Shown here piece by piece: positions 1 to 9,900 of a stretch of DNA of 22,788 nt. The notes under the pieces were generated by a model that made no database searches, was not told where the DNA came from, and saw nothing but the letters and a program-made list of their open reading frames with translations. Location: NCBI GenBank assembly GCA_031284225.1, contig JAITAH010000017.1:1-22788 (forward strand). The letters run 5' to 3'. A program made the position numbers and the translations under genes. Each line of letters starts with the position of its first letter. Positions within the stretch are counted from its first letter, which is position 1. Origin of the DNA: Dysgonamonadaceae bacterium (GTDB taxonomy: Bacteria; Bacteroidota; Bacteroidia; Bacteroidales; Azobacteroidaceae).

Positions 1-3000
1 GTGGGGCTAAACGGATTGAGTACCGAACAGGAATTTGAATACCCGGCGTATGCCAACTATTTGAAGGAACTCGAAAACCGCCTTTCCCCCGAAGCCCTCG
101 AACGGATGCGGCAAGATCATTTTTCACCTTTTCACGACCCGGCCGGCGACAATTACCACTATTTCCGCGGTTCGGATTACGATCAGCAAGAAATGTCGAT
201 TCTGGGACGTTACAAACATTACAACGGAACGGAAGGCAACTCCGCCAATGCCGACGACACGAACGAAGATTACAATACCGCTTCCAAAATCAGTCCCGAC
301 GTAGAGGATATTAACCAGGATAATACGCTGAACGAAAACGAAAAATATTTCCAGTACCGCGTATCCATCCGGCCGCAGGATATGGAAGTCGGACGGAATT
401 TCATCGTGGACAAACGAATCACGCATCCGAAATTAAAAAACGGCAAAACCGAAGAAGTTACTTGGTATCAATTTAAAATCCCCATCCGGGAGTATGAAAA
501 GATTGAAGGGAATATCCGCGATTTCCAATCCATCCGGTTCATGCGGATGTTTATGACGCACTTCCCCGATTCCGTCATCCTCCGGTTCGGCACTCTGGAA
601 TTGGTGCGGGGCGACTGGCGCGCTTATACCAAAGACTTGTCCAATCCGAATCTGCCGCCGGCCGGCGATGCAAGCATCAGTATTTCAACGGTCAATATCG
701 AAGAGAACGGCGACAAAAAACCGGTTAACTACATCATGCCGCCGGGCGTAAACCGGATGACCGATCCGGGTCAACCTCAGTTGATTCAGGAAAACGAGCA
801 ATCGCTGTCCTTAAAAATCAATCGTCTTTCCACGGGCGACGCCCGCGCCGTTTACAAAAACGAACGGTTGGATACCCGGCAGTACCGGCGATTCCAAATG
901 TTTGTCCACGCCGAAAAAACGGAAGAATCGACTGAAACGCTGGCGGACAACGAACTTTCCGTCTTCTTACGCCTCGGTTCGGACTATAAAAATAATTATT
1001 ACGAATACGAAATTCCGTTGAAAATCACGCCGCCGGGCGCTTACAACGGGAGCAACAACAGCGATCGAGAAATCGTCTGGCCCGGCGACAACATGTTCGA
1101 TTTTCCCTTTGAATTACTGACCAATCTGAAATTGCAGCGCAACCGCGAAAAACGGAAAGACGGTTCTTCCGTCAGCTACGCTACGCCTTATTCGGAATAC
1201 GACCCCAACAAACCGATGAATAAGGTAACAATTGTCGGCAACCCTACCCTTTCCGAAATCAAAGTAATTATGATTGGCGTACGCAACAATTCGCGCTACC
1301 CGCAATCGGCGGAAATCTGGATGGACGAAATGCGCTTGACCGAATTTAACGAAGACGGCGGATGGGCAGGCAATGCCAATCTGTACGTCGCCCTTTCGGA
1401 TCTGGGGTCCGTCAATTTTGCGGGAAGAAAAGAAACCGCAGGTTTCGGCAGCCTCGACCAGGGCATTATGGACAGGAATCTGGACGATAAACAATCGGTC
1501 AACCTGACAACGCAAATCAATATGGGCAAGTTTTTCCCGGAAAAGGCCAAAGTCAGTATGCCGGTGTATTATTCGTACCGGCAGGAATTAGTCAGCCCGA
1601 AATACAACCCCTTAGATACGGATATTTTGTTGAAAGACGCCTTAGACGCTGTGGAAACTCAGGCCGAAAAAGATTCGATACGAAATTTTTCTATCGATAA
1701 AGTAGTGAACCGTTCATTTGATATTAATACGCTGCGCGCCAACATCGTCAGTAAAAAGCCGATGCCTTACGACCCGGCCAATTTTTCGATCAGTTATTCG
1801 TCCAGCGAAAATTATACTCAGAATGCGACTACGGAATATGAGCGGCAAAACGATCAGCGATTGCTATTCAGTTACCTCTATTCGCCGTTATTCAAACCCT
1901 GGAAACCTTTCGTTCAATCGAACAAAAACAATAAATCCGCCCCGATCAGGCCCAGTACGCCGGCGGGAAGCGCCAAAAAGACCTCTTCGTTCTTCAATGA
2001 ACTTGAATTGGGCTATTTGCCCAAAAGCATTGCCTTTAATTCGGATATTACACGGAATTATTATGAGTTACAATTGCGCGATTTGGGTAATCCCGGACAG
2101 AACATGATTCCGGCTTCGTTCCGCGAAGATTTTTATTGGAACCGGACGTCGGCCATTAACTGGGATTTGACCAAAAGCCTGCGTTTCAATCTGAATACGG
2201 GAACCGACGCTCGTATCGACGCTCCCTACGTACAGGTGAACAAAAAATTCAATCTAAGCGATTACGAATTATGGAAAGATTCGGTATTGACAAGTATCCG
2301 CAATCTGGGAACGCCAGTGGCGTATAACCAGCGCTTTTCGGCTACTTACGAATTACCGTTCCGGAACATTCCCGCCCTGAATTTCATTACCGGCAACTTG
2401 GTTTATAACGCGCATTACGATTGGAAAAGAGGAGCCGCCGTGGAAGGCGATTCGATAGAAATGGGCAATACCATTACGAACGAACGAACGTTGGAAGTAA
2501 GCAATGTTACTTTCAACTTATCGAATTTATACAAGAAAAACAAGTTTCTCGACGAAGCCAATAAACGGTTCACGATGAAAGCATCGCCAACCGTCGGTAA
2601 TTCGACCCGACGAGCTGCCGCACAGCAAGCGGCCGAGGAACAGAAACGAAAGGCTTCCATTGAACAGCAAAAAAAGAAATACGAGGGCGAAGTACAACTG
2701 AAAGTCGATTCGGTTACGGTGGTCAAGCACTCGTTAAACAACAAACGCATCCGGGTAACTGCCCGCGGCGCCAACGGGAAGCTATACGTCATCAGTTACA
2801 AAGTGATCGATAACAATTCGATACGTATCAATAATCAAGATTCGGCCAAACTCCATCTTACCGTGGCACAATTACCGCCGTTGGACGATGAATGGTGGTA
2901 CAAAGCCGCTCAAGTAACCGCCCGCGGCTTGATGATGGTGCGCAGTTTCAGCTTTTCCTATTCCCAGACTCAGGGTTCGATGATACCCGGCTTCCGTCCC

Positions 3001-4275
3001 GCGGTCGGCGATTTCTTCGGACAAGGAAACACCGACTTCGGCCGGGCGCCGGGATGGGATTTTGCCTTCGGATTGACGGACGAAAATTACTTGAGTCGCG
3101 CTTTCGCCAATAACTGGTTAGTAACGGACAATCCGAACAACACCACGCCGGCCATGTTCAACCAAGTAACCGGTTTTAATATGACGGCGATTGTCGAACC
3201 GTTTACAGGCATGAAGATCGATTTGACTGCTCACCGGCAATCCATGGCTCAGAATCAGGTCGATTTCATGTATGCCGGTATGCCCAACCGTTTTTCAGGC
3301 AATTTCAATATGACAACCGTGGCGCTCGGCTCGGCTTTTGAAAACAGCAATGCCGCCAACGGCTACGCTTCCAAAGCCTTTGAAACCTTCCGCAACAACC
3401 GCGAGGCCATCGCCGCCCGGGTAGAAAAACGGTATAGCGAAATGGGCGTTCCCGGAACGGTAGAAAGAAATTCGGCCGATGTGCTGATTCCCTCGTTCAT
3501 CGCGGCATACACCGGGAAAAATGTCCGGAACGTCGGTTTGGATTTCTTCCCTTCGCTTCTGAATCTTTTGCCCAACTGGAGTATTACTTACAACGGACTG
3601 ATGCAAATACCGTGGTTCGGCAAACATTTCAAATCGTTTGCCATTGAACATACATACCGCTGTCCGTATTCCATCGGCTCTTACGCCTCGTATTCCAGCT
3701 GGACGGAAGTAAGCGACGGCGTCGGTTACCTCCGCAACATGACGAACGACCAGTTAACGCCGTCTTCGCCTTACAATGTAATGTCCGTCAGTATCATAGA
3801 AGCGTTCGATCCTTTATTCCGCATCAATTCCGTATTTCTCAACAACATGAATGTGAAAGTAGAATACAGTACGTCGCGGAACATCAACCTGAATCTGGCT
3901 TCTTACCAGATTATCGAGATTTCTCAAAAGAAGTTCGGCGCAGGCTTGGGTTACCGTATCGATCGGTTCGACAAGATCATTCATTTCCCGAAAAAGACCA
4001 ACCCTAATTTCAACAACTCCCTGGTGGTTTCGGCCAATATTTCCTACCAGATGGATCAAAGTCTGAACCGGAAAATTCAAGACGGTTTTACGCAGCCCAC
4101 CACCGGCCACTCGCAACTGACGGCCCAGTTGACGGCCGATTACACATTGAGCAAGATGATTGGGCTACAAGCCTTTTACGACCGGCAAATCAGCCGGCCG
4201 CTGGTTTCCTCTACGGCTTTCCCGCTGTCGAAATCGTCTTTCGGAGTGAGCGTTAAGGTGAATTTGATGCAATAA
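1..4275 (+). CDS. sprA: SprA/Sov-type T9SS outer-membrane translocon protein, 3' part (5' cut by window)
   Basis: This reading frame is open from the first base and gives 1424 residues. SprA/Sov proteins are usually about 2400-2500 residues, so this is the C-terminal portion and the GTG at position 1 is not taken as the real start. SprA is the very large outer-membrane beta-barrel through which the type IX secretion system exports its cargo. Visible here are long runs of alternating polar/aromatic beta-strand sequence, repeated SprA-type modules (for example SAEIWMDEMRLTEFNEDGGW near residue 440), a Lys/Gln/Ala-rich segment near residues 870-895, and a final amphipathic strand ending FGVSVKVNLMQ. 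The stop lies only 5 nt from the stop of the convergent gene at 4281. No gene here carries an obvious T9SS C-terminal sorting domain, so the link to the neighbouring PUL is positional only. Confidence 0.93.
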   Translation: MGLNGLSTEQEFEYPAYANYLKELENRLSPEALERMRQDHFSPFHDPAGDNYHYFRGSDYDQQEMSILGRYKHYNGTEGNSANADDTNEDYNTASKISPDVEDINQDNTLNENEKYFQYRVSIRPQDMEVGRNFIVDKRITHPKLKNGKTEEVTWYQFKIPIREYEKIEGNIRDFQSIRFMRMFMTHFPDSVILRFGTLELVRGDWRAYTKDLSNPNLPPAGDASISISTVNIEENGDKKPVNYIMPPGVNRMTDPGQPQLIQENEQSLSLKINRLSTGDARAVYKNERLDTRQYRRFQMFVHAEKTEESTETLADNELSVFLRLGSDYKNNYYEYEIPLKITPPGAYNGSNNSDREIVWPGDNMFDFPFELLTNLKLQRNREKRKDGSSVSYATPYSEYDPNKPMNKVTIVGNPTLSEIKVIMIGVRNNSRYPQSAEIWMDEMRLTEFNEDGGWAGNANLYVALSDLGSVNFAGRKETAGFGSLDQGIMDRNLDDKQSVNLTTQINMGKFFPEKAKVSMPVYYSYRQELVSPKYNPLDTDILLKDALDAVETQAEKDSIRNFSIDKVVNRSFDINTLRANIVSKKPMPYDPANFSISYSSSENYTQNATTEYERQNDQRLLFSYLYSPLFKPWKPFVQSNKNNKSAPIRPSTPAGSAKKTSSFFNELELGYLPKSIAFNSDITRNYYELQLRDLGNPGQNMIPASFREDFYWNRTSAINWDLTKSLRFNLNTGTDARIDAPYVQVNKKFNLSDYELWKDSVLTSIRNLGTPVAYNQRFSATYELPFRNIPALNFITGNLVYNAHYDWKRGAAVEGDSIEMGNTITNERTLEVSNVTFNLSNLYKKNKFLDEANKRFTMKASPTVGNSTRRAAAQQAAEEQKRKASIEQQKKKYEGEVQLKVDSVTVVKHSLNNKRIRVTARGANGKLYVISYKVIDNNSIRINNQDSAKLHLTVAQLPPLDDEWWYKAAQVTARGLMMVRSFSFSYSQTQGSMIPGFRPAVGDFFGQGNTDFGRAPGWDFAFGLTDENYLSRAFANNWLVTDNPNNTTPAMFNQVTGFNMTAIVEPFTGMKIDLTAHRQSMAQNQVDFMYAGMPNRFSGNFNMTTVALGSAFENSNAANGYASKAFETFRNNREAIAARVEKRYSEMGVPGTVERNSADVLIPSFIAAYTGKNVRNVGLDFFPSLLNLLPNWSITYNGLMQIPWFGKHFKSFAIEHTYRCPYSIGSYASYSSWTEVSDGVGYLRNMTNDQLTPSSPYNVMSVSIIEAFDPLFRINSVFLNNMNVKVEYSTSRNINLNLASYQIIEISQKKFGAGLGYRIDRFDKIIHFPKKTNPNFNNSLVVSANISYQMDQSLNRKIQDGFTQPTTGHSQLTAQLTADYTLSKMIGLQAFYDRQISRPLVSSTAFPLSKSSFGVSVKVNLMQ

Positions 4276-4280
4276 ACAAT

Positions 4281-5681
4281 CTATATGCCGAACTCTTGAT
4301 GCAATTCCGGTATTTCCACATCCCGGAATCCCTTTTTCAGCAGTCGCTCTTTAAATTCCGTTTGCACGTCCGGTTCGCCGTGAACGACAAACACCCGTTT
4401 CACTTCCGACTGGTCCTGACAGGAAAGGTATTGACACAAATCGTTATAATCGGCGTGGGCGCTCATGGAATCGATGGTGCGGATATCGGCTTTCACTCGG
4501 TAGGGCATTCCGAAAATATTGACGGTTTCGGGGCGCTGTTTCAGGCGGGCGCCCAACGATTGCGGTTCGCAATAACCGATAATCAGCACCGTATTCCGCC
4601 AGTTTTCGATACCGTTGGCGATGTGGTGTTTAACGCGACCGGCTTCGGCCATCCCCGATGCGGAAATGATCACCATCGGCGAATAGTCGCTGTTCAAAGA
4701 CTGGGATTCCCGTTTGTCCGCAATGTATTTCAATCCTTTGAAATAGAACGGGTCTTTGTCTATCTTGAATAATTTCTGCAACGAACGGTTGAAACATTCG
4801 GGATGACGTTTAACTATATCCGTTACTTTGGTGGACATCGGACTGTCTAAATAATACTTCAACGCAGGCAGCCGGCCGGATAATTCCAAATCGTTCAAGG
4901 CATACAACAATTCCTGGGTACGGCCGACGCTGAAAGCCGGGATAATCAGTTTGCCTTTTTTCCGGATACAGGTTTCTTCGATATTTTTCGCCAATTCCTC
5001 CGTATAAGAATCTATAGCGCTGTGCAATTTATTCCCGTAGGTCGATTCGATAATGACATAATCGGCTTGCGGAAAAGGCTGCGGCGAGTGCAAGATCGGA
5101 TCGCCGTAACGTCCCACATCGCCGCTAAATGCAATCGTAGTATGTTTTCCGTCTTCCGTAAGCGTAAGGTAAACGGTGGCGCTGCCGATAATATGCCCTA
5201 CATCAAAAAACTCAAACCGGATGTTTTTATCCGCCTGTATCGCCTGATAATAAGGAACGGGAACAAAATGCTCGATGGTCTTAAATACGTCTTCCTCCGT
5301 ATATAGCGGCTCCAGCAAGGGACGGCCTTCTTCCCGCCGACGTTTGTTCAGGAAAGCAATATCCTGCTGCTGGATATGCGCCGAGTCCTGCAAAATCACT
5401 TTGGCCACATCTATCGTTGCCGGAGTAGCATAAATCTTGCCGGTAAATCCCTCTTTCACCAAGCGGGGCAACAGTCCGCAATGATCGGCATGGGCGTGAG
5501 AAAGGCATACGCAAGTAACTTCCGCCGGATCGAAACCGAAATTACGGTTCAGGGCGTCGGTTTCTTTCCCCATTCCCTGATACATCCCGCAATCGAGCAG
5601 GATTTTTTTACCATTCGTCAAGGAAATCAAATGTTTACTGCCGGTTACTGTCCGGGCGGCGCCGTGAAAAGCTATTTTCAT
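4281..5681 (-). CDS. Beta-CASP metallo-beta-lactamase-fold hydrolase (RNase J/CPSF73-like)
   Basis: This 466-residue protein combines a metallo-beta-lactamase fold with a beta-CASP insert, the architecture of RNA-processing nucleases such as CPSF73/Ysh1 and their bacterial relatives. Zinc-binding motifs are intact: SHAHADHCG with H62, H64, D66 and H67; DVGHIIGSA with H163; and FSGDVGR with D188. The beta-CASP part follows with ESTYGN (about 212-217), the IIPAFSVGRTQE segment (about 246-257), ISASGMAEAGR (about 339-349), SAHADY (about 407-412) and VVHGE (about 432-436). Length is typical of single-domain bacterial members. There is no signal peptide, so it should be cytoplasmic. It lies 10 nt downstream of the degenerate ORF at 5692-5865 and probably uses the promoter at 5880-5910. 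The family assignment is firm. The RNA substrate is unknown, and some relatives are annotated only as MBL-fold hydrolases. Confidence 0.93.
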   Translation of the reverse strand: MKIAFHGAARTVTGSKHLISLTNGKKILLDCGMYQGMGKETDALNRNFGFDPAEVTCVCLSHAHADHCGLLPRLVKEGFTGKIYATPATIDVAKVILQDSAHIQQQDIAFLNKRRREEGRPLLEPLYTEEDVFKTIEHFVPVPYYQAIQADKNIRFEFFDVGHIIGSATVYLTLTEDGKHTTIAFSGDVGRYGDPILHSPQPFPQADYVIIESTYGNKLHSAIDSYTEELAKNIEETCIRKKGKLIIPAFSVGRTQELLYALNDLELSGRLPALKYYLDSPMSTKVTDIVKRHPECFNRSLQKLFKIDKDPFYFKGLKYIADKRESQSLNSDYSPMVIISASGMAEAGRVKHHIANGIENWRNTVLIIGYCEPQSLGARLKQRPETVNIFGMPYRVKADIRTIDSMSAHADYNDLCQYLSCQDQSEVKRVFVVHGEPDVQTEFKERLLKKGFRDVEIPELHQEFGI

Positions 5682-5691
5682 GAATAAATGA

Positions 5692-5865
5692 TTAGGATTC
5701 CTGATAATATTTGTTGCACCAGTCCAGAATATAGTGGACTTGTTTCATACTGTCTTGTACGATTTCCGAAAGCAAAGTTTGCGCGTTTTGAAGGTAACGC
5801 TCCGCTTCTCGAATAGGATGTTTCAGGTCTGCCGTAATTAATTTGTTTTTTACTGTAAATACAGA
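5692..5865 (-). pseudogene. Degenerate small ORF resembling an internally deleted DUF5618-type gene
   Basis: A minus-strand frame is open from 5865 to a TAA at 5694-5692 but contains no ATG, GTG or TTG before its conserved-looking part. The translation reads HPIREAERYLQNAQTLLSEI followed by an abrupt join to MKQVHYILDWCNKYYQES. The first half resembles the N-terminus and the second half the C-terminus of small Bacteroidetes proteins that I recall as DUF5618, which are about 140 residues long. The middle appears to be missing. An ATG-initiated peptide of 18 residues (MKQVHY...) remains. It sits under a good promoter (5880-5910) and directly ahead of the beta-CASP gene, so the transcript may persist mainly to express that gene. 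The coding character is seen directly; the family match is from memory and moderately uncertain. Confidence 0.5.
5853..5864. repeat. 12-nt inverted repeat CTGTA-TT-TACAG in the leader
   Basis: On the minus strand CTGTATTTACAG can pair as a 5-bp stem with a 2-nt loop. It lies about 10-20 nt after the predicted transcription start of the promoter at 5880-5910. It could be an operator half-site pair or may be chance; nothing else identifies a binding protein. Confidence 0.25.
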
Positions 5866-5879
5866 TTATTAATACCGTG

Positions 5880-5910
5880 CAAAGGTAAAATTTGTTTTTT
5901 GAAAACCAAA
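5880..5910 (-). promoter_or_regulatory. Bacteroidetes-type promoter (TTTG-N19-TACCTTTG)
   Basis: On the minus strand a -33 box TTTG (5907-5910) and a -7 box TACCTTTG (5880-5887) are separated by 19 nt, matching the TTTG/TAnnTTTG consensus of the Bacteroidetes primary sigma factor. It would start transcription near 5873. It faces the degenerate ORF and then the beta-CASP hydrolase gene. Confidence 0.75.
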
Positions 5911-5917
5911 CCTTTTT

Positions 5918-6547
5918 TCAATAAAATAACGGCGTAAAATCCTCGCCGTTCACCGGCAGATAGGTTCTGAAACCGAGTTGTTCGCCCATTTGCACATTGG
6001 CCGCCCCATCGTCGAGAAACAAAGTTTCGGAAGGAATCAGGCCGGAATCGGCAATCATCTTTTGGAAAATCGCCGGATCCGGTTTCACACATTTCAGTTG
6101 ATACGACAGATAGAGTTTATCGAAATATGCATCCAGCGGCTTTCGGTCGGCCGAAAAATCCGACGACAGCGCCCATTCCATAATCACCGGATTCGTATTG
6201 CTCAGTAAATACAAACGATAGCCTTCGGCGTTCAACCTCTCCAGCAGGCGGAGTTTGGCTACGGGAACGTCCTTCATAAAGCCCAACCAGCCGGCGTCGA
6301 TGGCTTCCTTTGACGCGGAGGAGCCGGTTTCCTTCCAAAAAACTTCGTAAAATTCTTCGCGCGACAATTTACCTTCTTCCAATTCCAGAAAAATACCGTT
6401 TTGATGATACGGATTCAGCCGTTCCGCCGCATCCTTTGCACCGGCTTCGACGAAACGGCGCACCGCCTCGTCGCGGTCCAAGGTGATAATAACGCCTCCC
6501 AAATCGAAAACGAGGTTTTTTATTCCCGTCAAATCTATTTTTCGCAT
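5918..6547 (-). CDS. HAD-superfamily phosphatase (subfamily IA, YihX-like)
   Basis: A 209-residue haloacid-dehalogenase-fold hydrolase, probably a cytoplasmic phosphatase for small phosphorylated metabolites. Motif I is VFDLGGVIITLD with the nucleophile D15. It has Gly where many HAD phosphatases have the second Asp, as in the DLGNV motif of YihX-type glucose-1-phosphatases. Motif II is LLSNTN (S116), motif III is KCVKPDPAIF (K155) and motif IV is LFLDDGAANV (D179, D180). A helical cap lies between motifs I and II (about 25-100). The start at 6547 (MRKIDLTG) is preferred over an upstream in-frame ATG at 6598 because the conserved fold begins there and a promoter -7 box lies at 6569-6576, between the two. 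The gene has its own promoter and stops just before the next promoter. The physiological substrate cannot be read from the sequence. Confidence 0.9.
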   Translation of the reverse strand: MRKIDLTGIKNLVFDLGGVIITLDRDEAVRRFVEAGAKDAAERLNPYHQNGIFLELEEGKLSREEFYEVFWKETGSSASKEAIDAGWLGFMKDVPVAKLRLLERLNAEGYRLYLLSNTNPVIMEWALSSDFSADRKPLDAYFDKLYLSYQLKCVKPDPAIFQKMIADSGLIPSETLFLDDGAANVQMGEQLGFRTYLPVNGEDFTPLFY

Positions 6548-6568
6548 CCTGCATTGTGTTTTGAACGG

Positions 6569-6601
6569 CAAAGTTACATGAAATTTCCGATTACACACAA
6601 G
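6569..6601 (-). promoter_or_regulatory. Bacteroidetes-type promoter for the HAD gene (CTTG-N21-TAACTTTG)
   Basis: The minus-strand -7 box TAACTTTG (6569-6576) fits TAnnTTTG. A CTTG at 6598-6601, 21 nt upstream, can serve as the -33 box. The predicted start near 6562 gives a leader of about 15 nt to the ATG at 6547, which also helps decide that start codon. Confidence 0.65.
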
Positions 6602-6910
6602 TTCGCATTAAATTTCCAATTACGCACAAACGGAAAAATAGACAAAAGAGGAAGAAGATATTTTCATTTAACCGGATTAAAACGCAATGCGAATCGGATA
6701 TGGGCGTATAGGGATTTGCCGACATTCCATGGTTGTGAAACGCCTACGGCGTAGCGGAAAGATCAACCGAACCTCTGCTTTAGGCATGTTTTATGACATG
6801 GCTGTCGGTATCTTTATCAATAAAGACTTCAATAATGCGTTAATTGCCTTTGATCGGCTAATGATGAAAACCTGTGAAATCATAAGACCGGATAGAGCTA
6901 ATCCCGGAAA
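6602..6910. other. Intergenic stretch without a convincing gene
   Basis: Between the HAD promoter and the end of the esterase-GH3 gene I find no convincing gene. A plus-strand frame (6687-6971) contains the protein-like run YDMAVGIFINKDFNNALIAF, but it begins in low-quality sequence and runs into the antisense of the GH3 gene. I do not recognise it; a remnant of a mobile element or lost gene is possible. The stretch also holds a folded element at 6731-6768 (GGTTG/CAACC ends around CGCCTACGGCG), a 10-nt direct repeat GAAATCATAA at 6876-6885 and 6907-6916, and an imperfect hairpin in between (CCGGAT/ATCCCGG). No clear rho-independent terminator for the PUL operon is visible. Confidence 0.5.
6731..6768. 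repeat. Imperfect palindromic element around CGCCTACGGCG
   Basis: GGTTG at 6731-6735 is complementary to CAACC at 6764-6768. Between them CGCCTACGGCG folds as a 4-bp GC stem with a TAC loop. The size and form are REP-like, but only one copy is present in the window, so whether it is dispersed in the genome cannot be judged here. Confidence 0.35.
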
Positions 6911-6916
6911 TCATAA
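6876..6916. repeat. Direct repeat GAAATCATAA x2 flanking an imperfect hairpin
   Basis: Two exact 10-nt copies lie at 6876-6885 and 6907-6916, and the second includes the stop codon of the esterase-GH3 gene. Between them CCGGAT and ATCCCGG can pair with one bulge. This may be a weak terminator or processing site for the minus-strand operon, or a scar of an insertion or deletion. Confidence 0.35.
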
Positions 6917-9900
6917 AAAGCTGCAATATGGGTTAAAGAAAAACAAATCCTCCGCATTCCGTCCCAAGTAAATCTCGTAATCGCCCGCACCGCTTTGCCA
7001 TCCGTTTTGGCCGTAGTATTTCAGGCGTTCGTAAGGAACGTCCAGGGTGATTTTACGGGTTTCGCCTTTTTTCAAAAAGACGTTTTCAACCGCTTTGAGT
7101 TCTTTAACCGGGCGGGTGGATTCGCCCCAAAGTTTGCGGAAATAGACTTGTACAAGCTCTTTCCCATCGTAATCACCTGTGTTTTTAAGCGTTACATCAA
7201 TGAAAATCGTATCTTTCCCACTGCGGATTTTGATATTCTCATAATGAAAAGTAGTGTATGAAAGTCCGTAACCGAAAGGATACTGCGGTTTATAATCAAT
7301 GTCGATATAGCGGCTCGAATAATTACCTTCTACATCTACAGGCGGTCGGCCGGTGTTTTTCCGGTTGTAATAAACCGGAATTTGCCCTATGTGTTTGGGA
7401 AAACTCATTGGCACGCGCGCCGAAGGATTGTACCGGCCTTCAATGATGTCCAAAATGGCGTTTCCACTTTCGCTTCCCAAATACCATGCATACAAAATGG
7501 CGGGAGCTTTTGCAGCTATTTCGTTGAAAATCAACGGACGACCGGCCAATAAAACGGTAACTGTGTGAGGATTCGCTTCGTAAACTCTGCAAGCCAATTC
7601 TTCCTGAACGCCGGGCAAATGAATATCGCCGCGTGAACGGGCTTCTCCACTCATTCCGAATTGCTCGCCCAATGCCAAAATCACCAAATCGGCCTCCTTT
7701 GCTGTTTTGACGGCTTCTTCAAAACGGCTTTTATCTTCACCTTTAAATTCGCAACCTTTTGAATATGTAACTGTTGCGTTTTGGTAACGGTTTTTCAGCG
7801 CATCGAGTAAAGTTACCGCAACATGGGTCTCAAACGCAACCGACCAATTGCCATCCATATCGGCTTTGGAATCGGCCAAAGGCCCGATAAGAGCGATTTT
7901 TTTCGGTAATGTTGCAATCGGTAAGAGTGCTCCTGCATGTGCGTCCATGTCATTCTTCAACAAAATAACCGACTTCCGCGCCACATCAAGTGCCGCTTTC
8001 CGATTTTCTTTCGAAAGAATTTCGGCGGATTCTTTTTCGGGAACACAGTATTTATAAGGATTATCGAATAATCCGAGTTTGAATTTTTGTACCAAAACAC
8101 GCTTTACCTCGCGATTGATTGTTTGTTCGGCAACCACGCCCTTTTCAACGAGTTTTTTCAAATGATCAATATAACAATTACTTTCCATATCAATGGTAAC
8201 GCCTGAATTAATTGCTTGCGCAGCAGCCATTTCCCGGTCTTTGCTGTAACCGTGCGCTACCATTTCGCCTATCGAACCCCAATCGGAAACCACCAGGCCA
8301 TTAAAACCCCATTCATTATATAAAGTATGGTATAAAAAATGATTAGCCGAAGATGGAACACCATTAATATCATTGAACGAACACATAAACGAAGCAATTT
8401 TCTCATCGGAAGCGGCTTTAAAAGGCGGTAAAATCACGTTTTGCAAAGTTTGCATCGACATATCAACGGTATTGTAGTCGCGACCACCGATAGCCGCCGC
8501 GTAGGCTGCAAAATGTTTGGCGCATGCCATCAATTCCAAGCCGTCGGAGAACGGCTTTTGATAGCCGCGCACCATGACCCGCGCCACTTCGGCAGCCCAG
8601 TAAGTATCCTCGCCTGCGCCTTCCATCACACGCCCCCAGCGTGGATCGCGGCTCACGTCAAGCATTGGAGAAAAAGTCCAATGAACGCCCGATACAACCG
8701 ATTCGCGAGCCGAGACCCGCGCCGCTTTCTCAATAACTTCGCGGTCGAAAGAGGCGGCCTGCGCCAACGGAACAGGAAATACCGTGCGATAACCGTGGAT
8801 CACGTCCAAACCAAATAAAAGCGGAATTTTCAGGCGAGACTGCAAGGCCAGCGCTTGAATTTCCCGCGTATTTTGACTGCCTTTGATATTAAGCATTGAG
8901 CCGATTTTTCCGGTTTTAAGCAGGTCGATTTTATTTTGGTCGCCGCGCAACATCGGGCCTGTTTGCCAGTTGCCGGAAAGCTGATTAAGTTGCCCTATTT
9001 TTTCGTCCAAAGTCATCAATACGAGTACGGAATCGGCTTTTTCTTCAATGCTTTTCGGCTTATTTCCGGAGATTGCTGATTTCGGTGCGGTTTTTCCCGC
9101 CCAATTATCCGTCCGGAAAGGCGTTACAGGTAAACCCTCTGTATTCAATAAATTGGCGTCAGGATTATTTGCCCAGGCATACCGCACAGCTACGGGATTT
9201 GGAACATTGGGGCTGAAAACTACGATTTGATCGCCGTCTAACTCAGCTTTCGCCCAATCAAATTTCCGGTCGTTTCCGGCAATCGAAAATCCGCGCAAAT
9301 AGCCGAATGTATCATCAGTCTTTAATTTTGAACCGTAAAGATTAAATGATATAACTATCTTGTTTCCAATTATTTCAGCAGATTTATATACCGGACTTTG
9401 AGATACAATATCCGTATCGCCATACTCGTTGTGAAATGCGTGTAATGCCAGCCGTTTGCCAACGTCTTGTTTATTAAGCGGATGAATGGAACCGGCATCG
9501 CCAATATCGTAAATCACCGCCTGTCCTGTTTTCGGCAAAGCAAGCGCCATTGTTTGCGCCTCACGAAGTTCCGCCCAATCGCTTTCCACAGGCTTTGCAG
9601 GATGCGGGTATAAATTAGCCAACTGTACCCAATAAAACGGAAAATCATAACCCCAATGCGTCCGCCAACTGTTAATCATCGCAGGGAAAAGCGTCCGATA
9701 AGCATAAGCACGGCTCACATTGCTTTCGCCCTGATACCAGATAGCGCCTTTGATGCGGAAGTTGGTAATCGGGTTTATCATCGTGTTGAACAAACAGGAA
9801 TACACCATATTCGGACTGATTTCCAAGACTTTATATTTCGTATTGGTAACGGATTCCTTGTATTTCCACGTTCCTGCAAGCGAAAAAACAGGTGTTTTTT

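Noticed and set aside
6548..6598. Upstream ATG extending the HAD phosphatase by 17 residues
   Set aside because: The promoter -7 box at 6569-6576 lies between the two ATGs and the added residues are not part of the HAD fold.
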